A DNA stretch of 38,974 nt from CAYWRO01 sp964460345 (lineage in GTDB: Bacteria > Planctomycetota > Phycisphaerae > Phycisphaerales > UBA1924): positions 1-38,974 of the forward strand of contig CAYWRO010000034.1 of the NCBI GenBank assembly GCA_964460345.1, given 5' to 3'. Positions 27,869 to 37,082 of the stretch are shown here, piece by piece. Position 1 is the first letter of the stretch. Each line of letters begins with the position of its first letter. Under the pieces are notes generated by a model. That model searched no databases, was not told where the DNA came from, and was given only the letters and a program-made list of their open reading frames with translations. The position numbers were made by a program, and so were the translations under genes.

Positions 27869-29829
27869 CGAATCAGCCGCGCGTCATCGTCGTCGGCGGG
27901 GGGCTCGCCGGTCTCGCCGCCACCATCCGCATCGCCGAGGCGGGTGTGCCGGTGGATCTCTTCTCCATGGTGCCGGTCAAGCGGTCGCACTCCGTGTGCG
28001 CCCAGGGCGGCATCAACGCGTGCAACGAAGTCGCGCGCCAGCAGGGGTACAGCGAGTACCAGCACTTTGATGAGACGATCTACGGCGGCGACTACCTGGC
28101 CGATCAGCACCCGGTGCTGGAGATGGCCAACTGGGCGCCGCGGATCATCGACCTGCTCGACCGCATGGGCGTGCCCTTCAACCGCACGGCCGAGGGGTTC
28201 CGCGATCTTCGTCTCTTCGGCGGCTCGCTCTTCAAGCGCACGCACTTCTCCGGGGCGACGACGGGGCAGCAGCTCCTTTACGCGCTGGATGAGCAGACAC
28301 GCCGGTGGGAGGTGGAGGGGCGCGTCAGCAAGTACGAGTTCTGGGAGTTCCTCGCGCCGGTGATCACCGGTGAGGGCGAGGCGAAGCGCTGCGTCGGCAT
28401 CGTCGCCCAGGACATGCGGACGATGCAGATCCGTTCGTTCCGCGCCGATGCCGTCGTGATGGCGACCGGCGGATGCGGGCTCATCTTCGGCAAGAGCACG
28501 AACTCCGTGATGTGCACCGGCGGGGCGGCCAGCCGCTGCTACCAGGCGGGCGCGTGGTACGCCAATGGCGAGATGATCCAGGTGCACCCGACGGCCATTC
28601 CCGGCGCGGACAAGTGCCGGCTCATGAGCGAGTCGGCCCGCGGCGAGGGCGGGCGTGTGTGGGTGCCGCGGAAGGCCGGCGACAACCGCGATCCGCGGCA
28701 GATCCCCGAGCCCGAGCGCTGGTACTTCCTTGAAGAGAAGTATCCCAAGTACGGCAACCTCGTGCCGCGCGACATTGCGACGCGCGAGATCTTCGACGTC
28801 TGCGTGAACCAGCGCATGGGCGTCGGCGGCGAGAACGTCGTCTACCTCGACCTGACGCACAAAGACCCCGAGTACCTGACGCGGAAGCTCGGGGGCATCA
28901 TGGACATCTACACGAAGTTCGTCGGCGACGATCCGCGCAAGATGCCGATGAAGATTTTTCCCGCCGTGCATTACACGATGGGCGGCTTGTGGACGCAGTT
29001 CACGCCCGGCTCATACCAGCCGGAGACACCCTGGGGCGAGCACAAGCCCGGGCAGGTTCCGCCGGTGGATGGGCAGGTCGGCCGCGGCATGGCCGTCGGC
29101 GCGCCCAACAACATGATGACCAACATCCCCGGGCTGTACGCCTTCGGCGAGGTGAACTTCGCCTACCACGGCGCCACGCGCCTCGGGGCCAACGCGCTGC
29201 TCTCCTGCATCTTCGACGGGCTCTTCTGCGGCGTCTCCGTCGTCAACCGCGTCCGCGAGGGGCTGGACGGGCTGAGCCCGGCCGAGTCGCTGCACGCCGG
29301 CGTGTATGACGAATCCGTGCAGCGGGAGAAGGCCCGGGCCGACGCCCTGCTGCAGGTCGCCGCGACGGGCGCCACGTCTGATCCGGCGACGAATCCGTAC
29401 CAGATCGCCAAGGAGCTTGGCGACGAGATGACGGCCGCGTGCACGGTCGTGAAGACGGGCGACCGGCTCGAGACCTGCCTCACCCGCGTGCGCGAGCTGC
29501 GCGAGCGTTACGCCAAGGTCCGCCTCGGCGACAACGCGATGTGGACGAACCAGACGCTCTCCTTCACGCGCGCTCTTGGCGACATGCTCATCCTCGCCGA
29601 GGTGATCGTCACGGGCAGCATCCTCCGCAAGGAGAGCCGCGGCTCGCATTACCGCCTCGATTACCCCGAGCGCGACGACGCCAACTTCCTCAAGACCACG
29701 ATTGCCGAATACAACCCCGCCACCGGCGAGCACACGATGTCCTTCCGCGAGGTGGACACTTCGCTCGTGCGGCCGCGGCCGCGGACGTACGGGCGGACCG
29801 AGACGAAGGAGCCCGCCGCCGGCGCGGCC
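27865..29829 (+). CDS. sdhA: Succinate dehydrogenase / fumarate reductase flavoprotein subunit (3' end in gap)
   Basis: 655 aa visible before the gap. The FAD-binding Rossmann start is VIVVGGGLAGLAATIRIAEA (6-25). RSHSVCAQGGIN (from 40) carries the histidine that binds FAD covalently (H42). The active-site and dicarboxylate elements include HPTAI, SESARGEGGRVW and MGGLWTQ, and RLGANALLSCIFDG is near 437. The C-terminal domain reaches PRPRTYG, which is where type B SdhA usually ends, so only the last few residues and the stop are likely missing. It oxidises succinate to fumarate (or the reverse) on the cytoplasmic side. It is coupled to sdhC. The frame appears to run through the N run into sdhB, but the N count is arbitrary, so a fusion is not shown. 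Confidence 0.96.
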
Positions 29830-29929
29830 NNNNNNNNNNNNNNNNNNNNNNNNNNNNNNNNNNNNNNNNNNNNNNNNNNNNNNNNNNNNNNNNNNNNNNN
29901 NNNNNNNNNNNNNNNNNNNNNNNNNNNNN
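29830..29929. other. Assembly gap (100 N) between sdhA and sdhB
   Basis: Exactly 100 N. It hides the sdhA stop and the sdhB start. The flanking sequence is ordinary coding GC-rich DNA, so this gap, unlike the other two, is not next to an evident repeat. Confidence 0.99.
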
Positions 29930-30768
29930 CCCTGCCGCCCAGCCCGACGCCCGAGCAGCGTCAGCAGAACCGCGAGCGCGCCGTTCCGAACCGCACCGTC
30001 CGCTTCCGCATCAAGCGCAGCGAGGGGCCAGGCAAGCCGTCGCGGTGGGAGGAGTTCGACCTCAAGGTCGCCCGCGGCGAGAACGTCATCTCCTGTTTGC
30101 AGTCGATTGCCGCGCGGCCCGTCACGGTCGAGGGCAAGGAGACGACGCCCGTCGTGTGGGACGCCGGGTGCCTGGAAGAGGTCTGCGGCGCGTGCACCAT
30201 GGTCATCAACGGCCGCGTGCGGCAGAGCTGCTCCTGCCTGATCGACGAGTACGCCCCCAACGAGGGCGACGTCATCACGCTGGAGCCGATGAGCAAGTTC
30301 CCGCTCGTGCGCGACCTGTGGGTCGACCGCTCGCGCCTCTTCAACGATCTCAAGCGCATCCGCGGGTGGGTGCCGATCGACGGCACGTACCACCAGGGCC
30401 CCGGGCCGAAGGAGAGCCCGGAGAAGCAGCAGCAGCGCTACGTCATGTCGGAGTGCATCTCCTGCGGCTGCTGCCTGGAGGCGTGCCCGCAGTACCTGCT
30501 TGAGGAGGACGAAGAGCGCTGGGACGAATCCTTCGTCGGCGCGGCCGTCCTCAGCCAGGCGCGGCTCTTCAATGCCCACGAGACCGGCAAGCGCCTCAAG
30601 GGCGAGCGCCTCGACGCTCTCATGGGCCCCGGCGGCGTGAGCGACTGCGGCAACGCGCAGAACTGCGTCAAAGTCTGCCCGAAGCACATCCCGCTCACGG
30701 AGAGCATCGCCGCCATCGGCCGCGCGGTGACGATCCACGGCGTGACGAAGTTCTTCAAGGGCAAGTAA
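29930..30768 (+). CDS. sdhB: Succinate dehydrogenase / fumarate reductase iron-sulfur subunit (5' end in gap)
   Basis: About 279 residues after the gap. The N-terminal plant-type ferredoxin part has the [2Fe-2S] set CLEEVCGACTMV ... SCSC (near residues 82-105). Then comes the C-terminal bacterial ferredoxin part: CISCGCCLEACP for [4Fe-4S] and CGNAQNCVKVCP for [3Fe-4S], with the quinone-site lead CPKHIPLTESI. It passes electrons from SdhA to SdhC. The true start lies in the gap. The TAA at 30766-30768 ends the operon, 33 bp before the convergent ClC gene. No clear terminator is seen. Confidence 0.97.
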
Positions 30769-30800
30769 GCCCTCGGCCCGCCTCGGCGCCGGCCAACGGC

Positions 30801-32684
30801 TCACGCGCGGGGGCGCTTCGCCTTGCGTCCGGGGCCGAAGCCGATCAGCCGCTCGCGGTGCGACTCTTCATCTGCGAGCCGCGCCCGCGCCTTGAGCAGG
30901 TCGCTCCGCGTCAACATGCCGACGACGTGCCGCGGGTTTTCCGGCGACACGACGGGCATCCGCCCCACGCCCGCCTGCGCCATCCGGTCCGCGGCCACGC
31001 GGCAGGACTCCCACGCCTGCGCGGTGATCGGGTCGCCGGAGAGCAGGTCCGCCGTGATGATGTGTTCGACCGCCGGCTCCCCCTCACGCCCCCCCTCACG
31101 CCCCCCCTCCCGAGCCCCACCCACAAGGCGCGACATCCATTCATCCAGCAGGTTCGACTTCGTGATCACGCCGATCAGGTCGCCGCGGCGGTCGACGACC
31201 GGATACCCCTGGTGGCTGTGGCTCGCCCCGCCGAGGAAGTACTCGCGCACGAGCCGGTCCACCGGCAGGGCGGCCGGCACGGTCACCGCGGGGGAGCCCA
31301 TCGCCTCGCCGACGCTCAGGCGCTCCAGCGGGTCGACGGAATACTCGCGGCTGACGTGAAACCCTCGCCGCGCGACCTTCTCCGTCAGAATCGAGCGCTT
31401 CATCAGCAGCACCGTGAGGCCGTGGGCCACCACGGAGCCGACCAGCAGCGGCAGCAGCAGCCGCATGTCGTACGTCAGTTCCAGCGCGAACATCACGCCG
31501 GTGAGCGGTGATCGCATCGTGCCGCCCATGATCGCCGCCATGCTCACCAGCGGCCACAGCGCCTTGTCGCCGGGGAGCACGGTCGAGGCGACCGCGCCGA
31601 GGATTCCGCCCATGATCAGCAGCGGCGCGAGCACGCCCCCCGACGTTCCCGAGCCGAGCGCCACCGACCAGATCAGGCACTTGACGATCCCCAGCCCGAT
31701 CAATGCGCCGACCACGTAGTTGCCGCTGAGCAGGTCCGCGATGATGTCGTACCCCACGCCGAGCGCCCGCGGCTGGAAGTACCCGCCCACGCCCACGACG
31801 AGCCCGCCGATGGCCGGCCACCACATCCAGTGGATCGGCAGGCGGTGAAAGCGATCCTCGAAGAAATAGACGAGCATCGTCAAAAGCATGGACAGCAGCC
31901 CCGCCGCCGCGCCGACGAGCACGGCCGAGAGCGTGACGCCCGCGGGGAGCGCTTCGGTGTGCAGCGTGACGTGGAAGAGCGGCGCTTCTTCAAGGCCGAG
32001 CGGCCCGCGCGCCAGCGCGGCCGCCGCGCTCGCCACCGCCACCGGCACCAGGCTGCGCGGCTTCCACTCGAAGAGGAGCAGCTCCACCGCCAGGAAGACC
32101 GCGGCGACCGGCGTGCCGAAGGTGGCCGACATGCCGCCCGCCGCGCCCGCGACCAGCAGCGTCTTGCGCTCCGCGGCCGTCAAGTGAAAGAGTTGCGAGA
32201 GCAGCGAGCCGAACGCCCCGCCCGTCATGATGATCGGCCCCTCCGCCCCGAAGGGCCCGCCCGACCCGATGGAGATCGCCGACGACAGCGGCTTGAGCAC
32301 CGCCACCTTCGGGCTCATCCGGCTGCGGCCGATGAGGATCGCCTCCAGCGCTTCGGGGATGCCGTGCCCGCGGATGCGCTCGGAGCCGTAGCGGGCCATG
32401 AGGCCGATGAGCAGCCCGCCCGCCGCGGGGATGAAGAGCATCGGCCAGCCCCACGGCGAATCGGCCGGCAGCGGCGTCTCGATGGGAAACTCCACGCGGC
32501 CGAAGTAGAAGAGGCCCGTGAAGAACCCGATCAGCCGCAGCAGCCCCCACGCCACCGCCGCGCAGCAGAGCCCGAGGGGAATGGCGACGGCCGACAGCCA
32601 CACGAAGCGCATGTTGGCGGTGAAATCTCCCGAAGGAGACAAGGTGCCGCGCGCTGAGTTGCCGTTGCCGTCCGCCTGCTGCAT
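30801..32684 (-). CDS. ClC-family chloride transporter with CBS domains
   Basis: 627 aa from the ATG at 32684. The frame extends to 32804, but that part is the translated heptamer repeat (32741-32784) and is discounted. About 10-12 membrane helices cover residues 25-420. The three filter segments are GSGGPFGAEGP (near 160, with S and the gating Glu present), a central GTSGGVLAPLL, and a late SxE-type region. Two CBS domains form the C-terminus (from about 445), separated by a Gly/Arg/Glu run encoded by short C-rich repeats near 31080-31113. GREGP reads GAEGP. The internal proton-Glu position, normally the second E of EEM, appears to be Leu (VELLLFEW), which could favour channel-like behaviour. 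That alignment is by eye. Confidence 0.93.
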   Translation of the reverse strand: MQQADGNGNSARGTLSPSGDFTANMRFVWLSAVAIPLGLCCAAVAWGLLRLIGFFTGLFYFGRVEFPIETPLPADSPWGWPMLFIPAAGGLLIGLMARYGSERIRGHGIPEALEAILIGRSRMSPKVAVLKPLSSAISIGSGGPFGAEGPIIMTGGAFGSLLSQLFHLTAAERKTLLVAGAAGGMSATFGTPVAAVFLAVELLLFEWKPRSLVPVAVASAAAALARGPLGLEEAPLFHVTLHTEALPAGVTLSAVLVGAAAGLLSMLLTMLVYFFEDRFHRLPIHWMWWPAIGGLVVGVGGYFQPRALGVGYDIIADLLSGNYVVGALIGLGIVKCLIWSVALGSGTSGGVLAPLLIMGGILGAVASTVLPGDKALWPLVSMAAIMGGTMRSPLTGVMFALELTYDMRLLLPLLVGSVVAHGLTVLLMKRSILTEKVARRGFHVSREYSVDPLERLSVGEAMGSPAVTVPAALPVDRLVREYFLGGASHSHQGYPVVDRRGDLIGVITKSNLLDEWMSRLVGGAREGGREGGREGEPAVEHIITADLLSGDPITAQAWESCRVAADRMAQAGVGRMPVVSPENPRHVVGMLTRSDLLKARARLADEESHRERLIGFGPGRKAKRPRA

Positions 32685-32740
32685 CAGAATGGAGTTCCCC
32701 CACCCGCCCGCGAGGAGCACAGTAGAACCCCTGGCGCGGA

Positions 32741-32784
32741 GTTGACAGTGGAGAGTGGAAAGTTGACGGTGAAAAGTGGAGAGT
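32741..32784. repeat. Heptamer tandem repeat upstream of the ClC gene
   Basis: Six 7-mers stand in phase: gttgaca, gtggaga, gtggaaa, gttgacg, gtgaaaa and gtggaga, followed by gt. On the complement this reads like the array near 5334-5361. It lies 57 bp upstream of the ClC start and could contain its promoter region or be a dispersed element. Confidence 0.85.
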
Positions 32785-32809
32785 CGGCGCCCGGGCCGCC
32801 TCATGGCCC

Positions 32810-32846
32810 AAAATGCAAAGCGGGCGACGCCTCCGGCGCCGCCCGC
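32810..32846 (-). terminator. Intrinsic terminator after the fibronectin-like gene
   Basis: On the complement, gcgggcggcgcc / gga / ggcgtcgcccgc forms a 12-bp stem (32820-32846) with one G-T pair. It is followed by tttgcatttt (32810-32819), 35 bp past the stop. Confidence 0.7.
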
Positions 32847-32881
32847 GACTTGAGCTTCGAGATTTGGGAGTCACCCGGCGA

Positions 32882-33553
32882 TCACGCCGCCTCCGCCTGG
32901 CCCGCGCCGTCTCCCTGCTCGACGGGCTGGAAGTAGATCGTCGTTGTTCCGGAGAAGCCGCTGAACTGCGTGCCGCGAACCGCCCGCACCTGGTAGGTGG
33001 CGGACTTCATGCAGCCGACGATGCCCTCATCGACCAGCTCGCGCGCCCCGATGGAGCCGATGAGCACCTGCGGGCCGGCGCCCGAGCCGGCGTCGGTGCT
33101 GCGATAGACCATGTAGTTGACGCCGTTGGCCGTGGAGCCGTTCCACTGGACGAGCACGGCGCCGTGCGTGGTGAGCGTCGCGCTGAGGTTGGTCGGCGCG
33201 ACCGGGGGCGGCAAGGGCGTCGCCTTGCGCGGAGGCGGGATCTGGGCTTTGTCGAAAACTGCCGGATTCCCGGTCGATTCCGCATAGCCGCGGATCGTCG
33301 ACATGAGCCCCGCGCCGTAGCTGCGCAGCGCATCGGCCGCCTCGTCGAGCGTCGCGGTGGCCGTCTTGCTGGCTTGTCTCGCCGCCTGGGCCGCGGTCAA
33401 TGCGGCGCTGGCCGCATCGAGGCGCACCTTCAGTTCGGCGGGCGCATCGACCGGGATCCCGATCAGCGCCTGGTTCAGTTCCCAGATAGGTTGATGATTG
33501 GCATAAAACGCAATCATCTCCTCACGTGCGACAGGGACCACGGGCTTTGCCAT
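32882..33553 (-). CDS. Fibronectin type III-like protein, planctomycete hypothetical family
   Basis: 223 aa from the ATG at 33553, which has AAAGGGGG five bases upstream; the ATG 15 bases earlier lacks this. The opening MAKPVVPVAREEMIAFYANH and an Ala-rich helical segment (45-90) precede a Pro-rich linker. A fibronectin type III-like beta-sandwich covers about 115-215: APTNLSATLTTHGAVLVQW, YMVYRSTD, VLIGSIGARELVDEG, ATYQVRAVRGTQFSGFS. There is no signal peptide. The layout matches a family of short hypothetical proteins common in planctomycetes, which I recall from memory. A cytoplasmic or released adhesive role is possible but unproven. Confidence 0.75.
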   Translation of the reverse strand: MAKPVVPVAREEMIAFYANHQPIWELNQALIGIPVDAPAELKVRLDAASAALTAAQAARQASKTATATLDEAADALRSYGAGLMSTIRGYAESTGNPAVFDKAQIPPPRKATPLPPPVAPTNLSATLTTHGAVLVQWNGSTANGVNYMVYRSTDAGSGAGPQVLIGSIGARELVDEGIVGCMKSATYQVRAVRGTQFSGFSGTTTIYFQPVEQGDGAGQAEAA

Positions 33554-33900
33554 GGCGCCCCCTTTCAATGTCGGCGTGGTTCAGATCTTCACAAACTCGC
33601 GAGATCACGCGAACGACCGCCACACGCGCCCATCCACCAGCGGCTGTCGCCGACGCCACGCCGCCGTTTGTGTACGTCGTCCGCTCGCGCGCCCCGCTGA
33701 ACGCGCGTGCAACAAAAAAGTTGCGCGGATGCGTGAAGGTGGCGCGATATTGCGGATTACAGGCGCTCGAAGAGAACGCAACGACGCTGCAAACCCCCGG
33801 ATGTGGTGAATCGTCGAGGCAGTGCGCTCGCCATGCACGCACACCGCCGCTCGCGGACGCAGCGAGTGAAATCGGCCCCGAAAGCCCGTCTCGCGGCTCT
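33554..33900. other. Spacer before the minisatellite
   Basis: About 350 bp upstream of the fibronectin-like gene. It contains a small hairpin gcaac-aaaaaa-gttgc (near 33708-33723) and otherwise no coding or RNA signal that I trust. Open frames running through it come from the repeat array that follows. Confidence 0.5.
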
Positions 33901-34110
33901 CGCGAAGCGATGCGAAACTCTCGCGAAGCGTCTCGCGAGACTCGCGAAGCGATGCGAAACTCTCGCTAAGCGTCTCGCAGCTCTCGCGAAGCGATGCGAA
34001 ACTCCCGCGAAGCGTCTCGCAGCTCTCGCGAAGCGATGCGAAACTCCCGCAAAGCGTCTCGCGAGACTCACGAAGCGATGCAAAACTCCCGCGAAGCGGT
34101 TCGCACGACC
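33901..34110. repeat. Minisatellite: ten 21-bp units in a 42-bp alternating pattern
   Basis: Ten units of 21 bp fit exactly. All open with a form of cgcgaagcg. Odd units continue with atgcgaaactct-type sequence; even units continue with tctcgcgagact or tctcgcagctct. So the higher-order period is 42 bp. Unit 4 has cgctaag in place of cgcgaag, which puts a stop in one of the three plus frames. Being a multiple of three, the array leaves frames open on both strands (7-residue repeats such as SREAMRN or AKRCETL). No start or ribosome-binding site supports translation. The palindrome gtctcgcgagac recurs inside it. Confidence 0.92.
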
Positions 34111-34263
34111 TGCGAGACGCCCAAAAACAGCCCCACACCGCCCCGCAAACCCCCCGCAGCCCCCTCAACCCCCGCCGCACCACGACCAGAAACCCGCCGC
34201 CCGCCCCCAAACCCCCAACCACCGCGGCCCAACGCCCCGCGAACCTCCCAAAAGCACACGGGT

Positions 34264-34636
34264 GCCACGGCTCGCCGCCCCACCAGAGCCGCAGCAGCCC
34301 GCCCAGGCCCGATCAAGGGCGGCGCAGCCGTGCCGGTGATCGTTGACACCTCAGCCCAACCCGCACGCCCCCAGCCAAACCCCACGGGCGCCACGGCTCG
34401 CCGCCCCACGAGAGCCGCAGCAGACCACCCAGGCCCGATCAAGGGCGGCGCAGCCGTGCCGGTGATCGTTGACACCTCAGCCNNNNNNNNNNNNNNNNNN
34501 NNNNNNNNNNNNNNNNNNNNNNNNNNNNNNNNNNNNNNNNNNNNNNNNNNNNNNNNNNNNNNNNNNNNNNNNNNNNNNNNNNCCCACGAGAGCCGCAGCA
34601 GACCACCCAGGCCCGATCAAGGGCGGCGCAGCCGTG
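34264..34636. repeat. 126-bp tandem repeat with an internal palindrome, interrupted by a gap
   Basis: Copy 1 (34264-34389) and copy 2 (from 34390) are 126 bp apart. A 54-bp part of copy 3 (34583-34636) follows the N run and is identical to copy 2. Each unit has a palindrome: cacggctcgccgccc (34266-34280 and again 126 bp on) pairs with gggcggcgcagccgtg (ending 34332) with one bulged base. The array ends 13 bp before the stop of the NACHT gene on the minus strand, so it may also terminate or stabilise that mRNA. The Pro-rich C-rich stretch 34111-34263 between the two arrays has no feature. Confidence 0.9.
34483..34582. other. Assembly gap (100 N) inside the 126-bp array
   Basis: Exactly 100 N. 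The phase of the flanking repeat copies implies that the real missing length is 48 bp, or 48 plus a multiple of 126, rather than 100. Confidence 0.99.
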
Positions 34637-34649
34637 CGGCGACAACCGG

Positions 34650-37082
34650 TCACTCAGGCGAATGTGGCTCCGGTTCGTCTTCATCTTCGTCCGTATCCAC
34701 CTGCGCAAGCTTGCCCTGTCGCATCTCCACAATTAAAGACTTCGTCTCGTGGACAGTGGCACTGCGCAACGGCCCAATGGCTTTGTCAAGCCTCCCCGCA
34801 GCCCGTTTCAATAGCTTCTTCTCCACTTCGGTCGGCCCACGGACGTGCAGGTAGAAGTTGACACCGAAGTCAATGCAAAGCAACAGTCGCTCGTCTTGCG
34901 GGTTAAACTCCTCGATCAATGAAACCGCGTGTTTAATCTCGCCAGCTTCAAGGAGTCCAACGATACACCAGAACATCTGGCGTTCGTGCTCTTGGTCGAC
35001 ATCGTCGGCTTGTCGCACATGCTCGGCGACTCGGCCGATCGCACCGCCGCCTACGGCATCACGCCCCATCAAGTAGGTGACCAAGAACGCGAGTGCAGGC
35101 TTCTCTCCGATCGCTGGTGGGAGTAATGAGCCTGCGAACGCTTGGTCACAGCGCGCCAGTGTCTCCACGACCCAGCCGAGCGCTTCGACCTTCTCGCCCG
35201 CCTTCGCCCAGTAGCATGCTTGAGCTGCCAACCCCACTGTGATCGCCGATTCAAAGCGCAGCTCGGCATCTGTGTGCTTCAGCTTCACGTAGAGCTCTCG
35301 TAAATCGTTGTACGCCTTGGGGCGACTCCCGAAGTGGAACACGATCGGCACTCGCCACCACGGGTCGTGGAGATGGTCGGCGAAGAACGCCGCATCCGGC
35401 ACGCCGCGCCCTGCAAAAAACTCCTGCAGAAGATGATGACGAAATCTCACCGTTGCACCGTCCACCACAAGTAGCCCGGATCGATGTACGACCTCATCGA
35501 AAATGCTATCTGAATCAATGTCGAGATCGCGTGCCTTCAACTCGTTTGCGAGCAGTCGCTCGAAGTCGGCCAGCGGGGCAGATGTCTGGCCTTTTGCGTG
35601 GATGTCAAACGCGAGTTGGCACAGCAGCAGGTCTTTAATTGGAGCCTGGTACTGCTGCTTCAAACCTTTGGTTTGATCCCATCGGCCGAGCATGTACTCG
35701 GTAAACTTGCTGAAGATCTCCGTGATGTTTGGCGGAAGATCTTGCTTTGAAAACTCGTTCGACGCCAAGAAGACGGTCACCAGCATCGGCGTTAATGACA
35801 GGCCATGGACCTCCTTCAGCCGGCGCAACACCTCTCTCGCTAGTTGAGGCTCGACGGCCCTGCGTTTCGCACAAAGCTGAACCACTTTCTCGACGTGTTT
35901 GAGCCTGACCGGAACGATCCGGTATCGTTCAAAGTCAAGCAGGTTCGGGTCCGAAACGACGTCTTTGTACTCGCGCGAGGCGATGACGACGCGGCAGTCC
36001 GGGTAACGATGAAGCAGGCCTCGGATCTTCTCCGCGACAATGCGTCTGCCGTCTTTGGTGACCTCATCCAGGCCGTCGATCAGCACAGCGACATCCCCGC
36101 GTGCAAGCGTTTCCATGTCAAACGCCGGGTCAGAGCTGTTGGTCACCGCGTACGCCTCGGCGGTGATGAGATCAAGCAGACCATCATCCGCGGCGGCGAT
36201 CGCTCTGGCATCGAGGAGCACCGGAATGGGCGCGCCGTCTCCCTTCGAGATGAGCTGCTCGATACACACACATGCAGCGCGTCGGAGCGCAATCGTCTTG
36301 CCACTCCCTCCGTCACCGAGGAGGAGAATGCGGCGAGATTGTTGTTGAAGAATCTTCTCGGCAGGGATGTCCTCAAGCTCAGATTCAATCTTGTGCAGAC
36401 GGCGCTTTGTGCTCACCTTCTTGGTTGAGTGTGAGGCGAATACCTGAATGTATCCGTCGTCATCGATCGGCGCAACTTCGTCGCCCGTGCCGCTGCCAAG
36501 CTCGGTAAGGAAAATTGCATCCTTGCGTTCCCTGAGCCGCTTCTGAAGAGCTCGGAGGTAGGGAAAGCGATTCGGGTCGATGCCAAGCCAGAACTCAGGA
36601 GACATCCGATCGATGTGCGGGATTAGATCCGAAGCGTCGTAGACCCTGACGGTTGCCGCCTCAGCATGGTCAATGATGTAGCTGCGAGCACGGCCGCTGA
36701 TCTTGCCGCTGATGCAGACATGAACGTGCTCGGGCGCGCGCTTGACCTTTGTACCCGGGAGGCAGATGTCCGCCGTGAAAGCCATGTTCACTTGGGTGAG
36801 CAGCGTTTGGACCGACTTGCCCGGGTCGCTGCCCATGGAGATATCGCCCCGCTTTGTCTGGACGGCAGTGATCTCGACCTCGTCAAAGGCGACCTTCTGG
36901 GTGAAAATGCAGTCCTTCCCTTCCTCCTCCGGGCCGCATGTATCTCGAACGAACGTATACCCCTGCTGCTCATAGAGGGGGCGCACGACCTTGTCTCGGA
37001 ACTCGCTCTCCGTGAACCCGGCGAGGTATCCCAACTTGACCTTCCACGCTATCGCGCGCGCCATCTCCTCAAGACTGCTCAT
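34650..37082 (-). CDS. Nuclease-NACHT NTPase, probable anti-phage defence protein
   Basis: 810 aa from the ATG at 37082, with GGAAG upstream; the frame to 37169 is discounted. Residues about 25-130 look like a PD-(D/E)xK or Mrr-type nuclease: GKD at 55-57 and VQTK at 74-77 give D57 and Q75-x-K77. A NACHT NTPase follows: Walker A GDGGSGKT (256-263), Walker B VLIDGLDE (333-340, with the GxDE form of NACHT), and VVIASREY with R370. RFRHHLLQEFFAGRG (547-560) is the winged-helix/C-end signature of NACHT proteins. The last 250 residues are helical, without a recognised sensor, ending in an acidic tail. Bacterial NACHT and Avs proteins sense phage proteins, oligomerise and activate an effector. Codons are visibly AT-richer than in neighbours, which suggests transfer. 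Confidence 0.85.
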   Translation of the reverse strand: MSSLEEMARAIAWKVKLGYLAGFTESEFRDKVVRPLYEQQGYTFVRDTCGPEEEGKDCIFTQKVAFDEVEITAVQTKRGDISMGSDPGKSVQTLLTQVNMAFTADICLPGTKVKRAPEHVHVCISGKISGRARSYIIDHAEAATVRVYDASDLIPHIDRMSPEFWLGIDPNRFPYLRALQKRLRERKDAIFLTELGSGTGDEVAPIDDDGYIQVFASHSTKKVSTKRRLHKIESELEDIPAEKILQQQSRRILLLGDGGSGKTIALRRAACVCIEQLISKGDGAPIPVLLDARAIAAADDGLLDLITAEAYAVTNSSDPAFDMETLARGDVAVLIDGLDEVTKDGRRIVAEKIRGLLHRYPDCRVVIASREYKDVVSDPNLLDFERYRIVPVRLKHVEKVVQLCAKRRAVEPQLAREVLRRLKEVHGLSLTPMLVTVFLASNEFSKQDLPPNITEIFSKFTEYMLGRWDQTKGLKQQYQAPIKDLLLCQLAFDIHAKGQTSAPLADFERLLANELKARDLDIDSDSIFDEVVHRSGLLVVDGATVRFRHHLLQEFFAGRGVPDAAFFADHLHDPWWRVPIVFHFGSRPKAYNDLRELYVKLKHTDAELRFESAITVGLAAQACYWAKAGEKVEALGWVVETLARCDQAFAGSLLPPAIGEKPALAFLVTYLMGRDAVGGGAIGRVAEHVRQADDVDQEHERQMFWCIVGLLEAGEIKHAVSLIEEFNPQDERLLLCIDFGVNFYLHVRGPTEVEKKLLKRAAGRLDKAIGPLRSATVHETKSLIVEMRQGKLAQVDTDEDEDEPEPHSPE

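Noticed and set aside
27865..30768. One fused SdhA-SdhB protein
   Set aside because: Continuity depends on 100 placeholder N; SdhA reaches its normal end before the gap.
29011..30804. A 597-codon minus-strand frame opposite sdhA and sdhB
   Set aside because: Crosses the N gap and is antisense to two clear genes.
33901..34110. CRISPR array
   Set aside because: Units are contiguous 21-mers with no unique spacers, and no cas gene is present.
33605..34222. A 205-codon minus-strand frame with SFASLRES repeats
   Set aside because: Same minisatellite in another frame; no ribosome-binding site or domain.
33803..34339. A 178-codon plus-strand frame rich in AKRCETL heptads, like a basic coiled-coil or histone-like protein
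   Set aside because: It is the 21-bp minisatellite translated; other frames on both strands are also open and no start signal is convincing.
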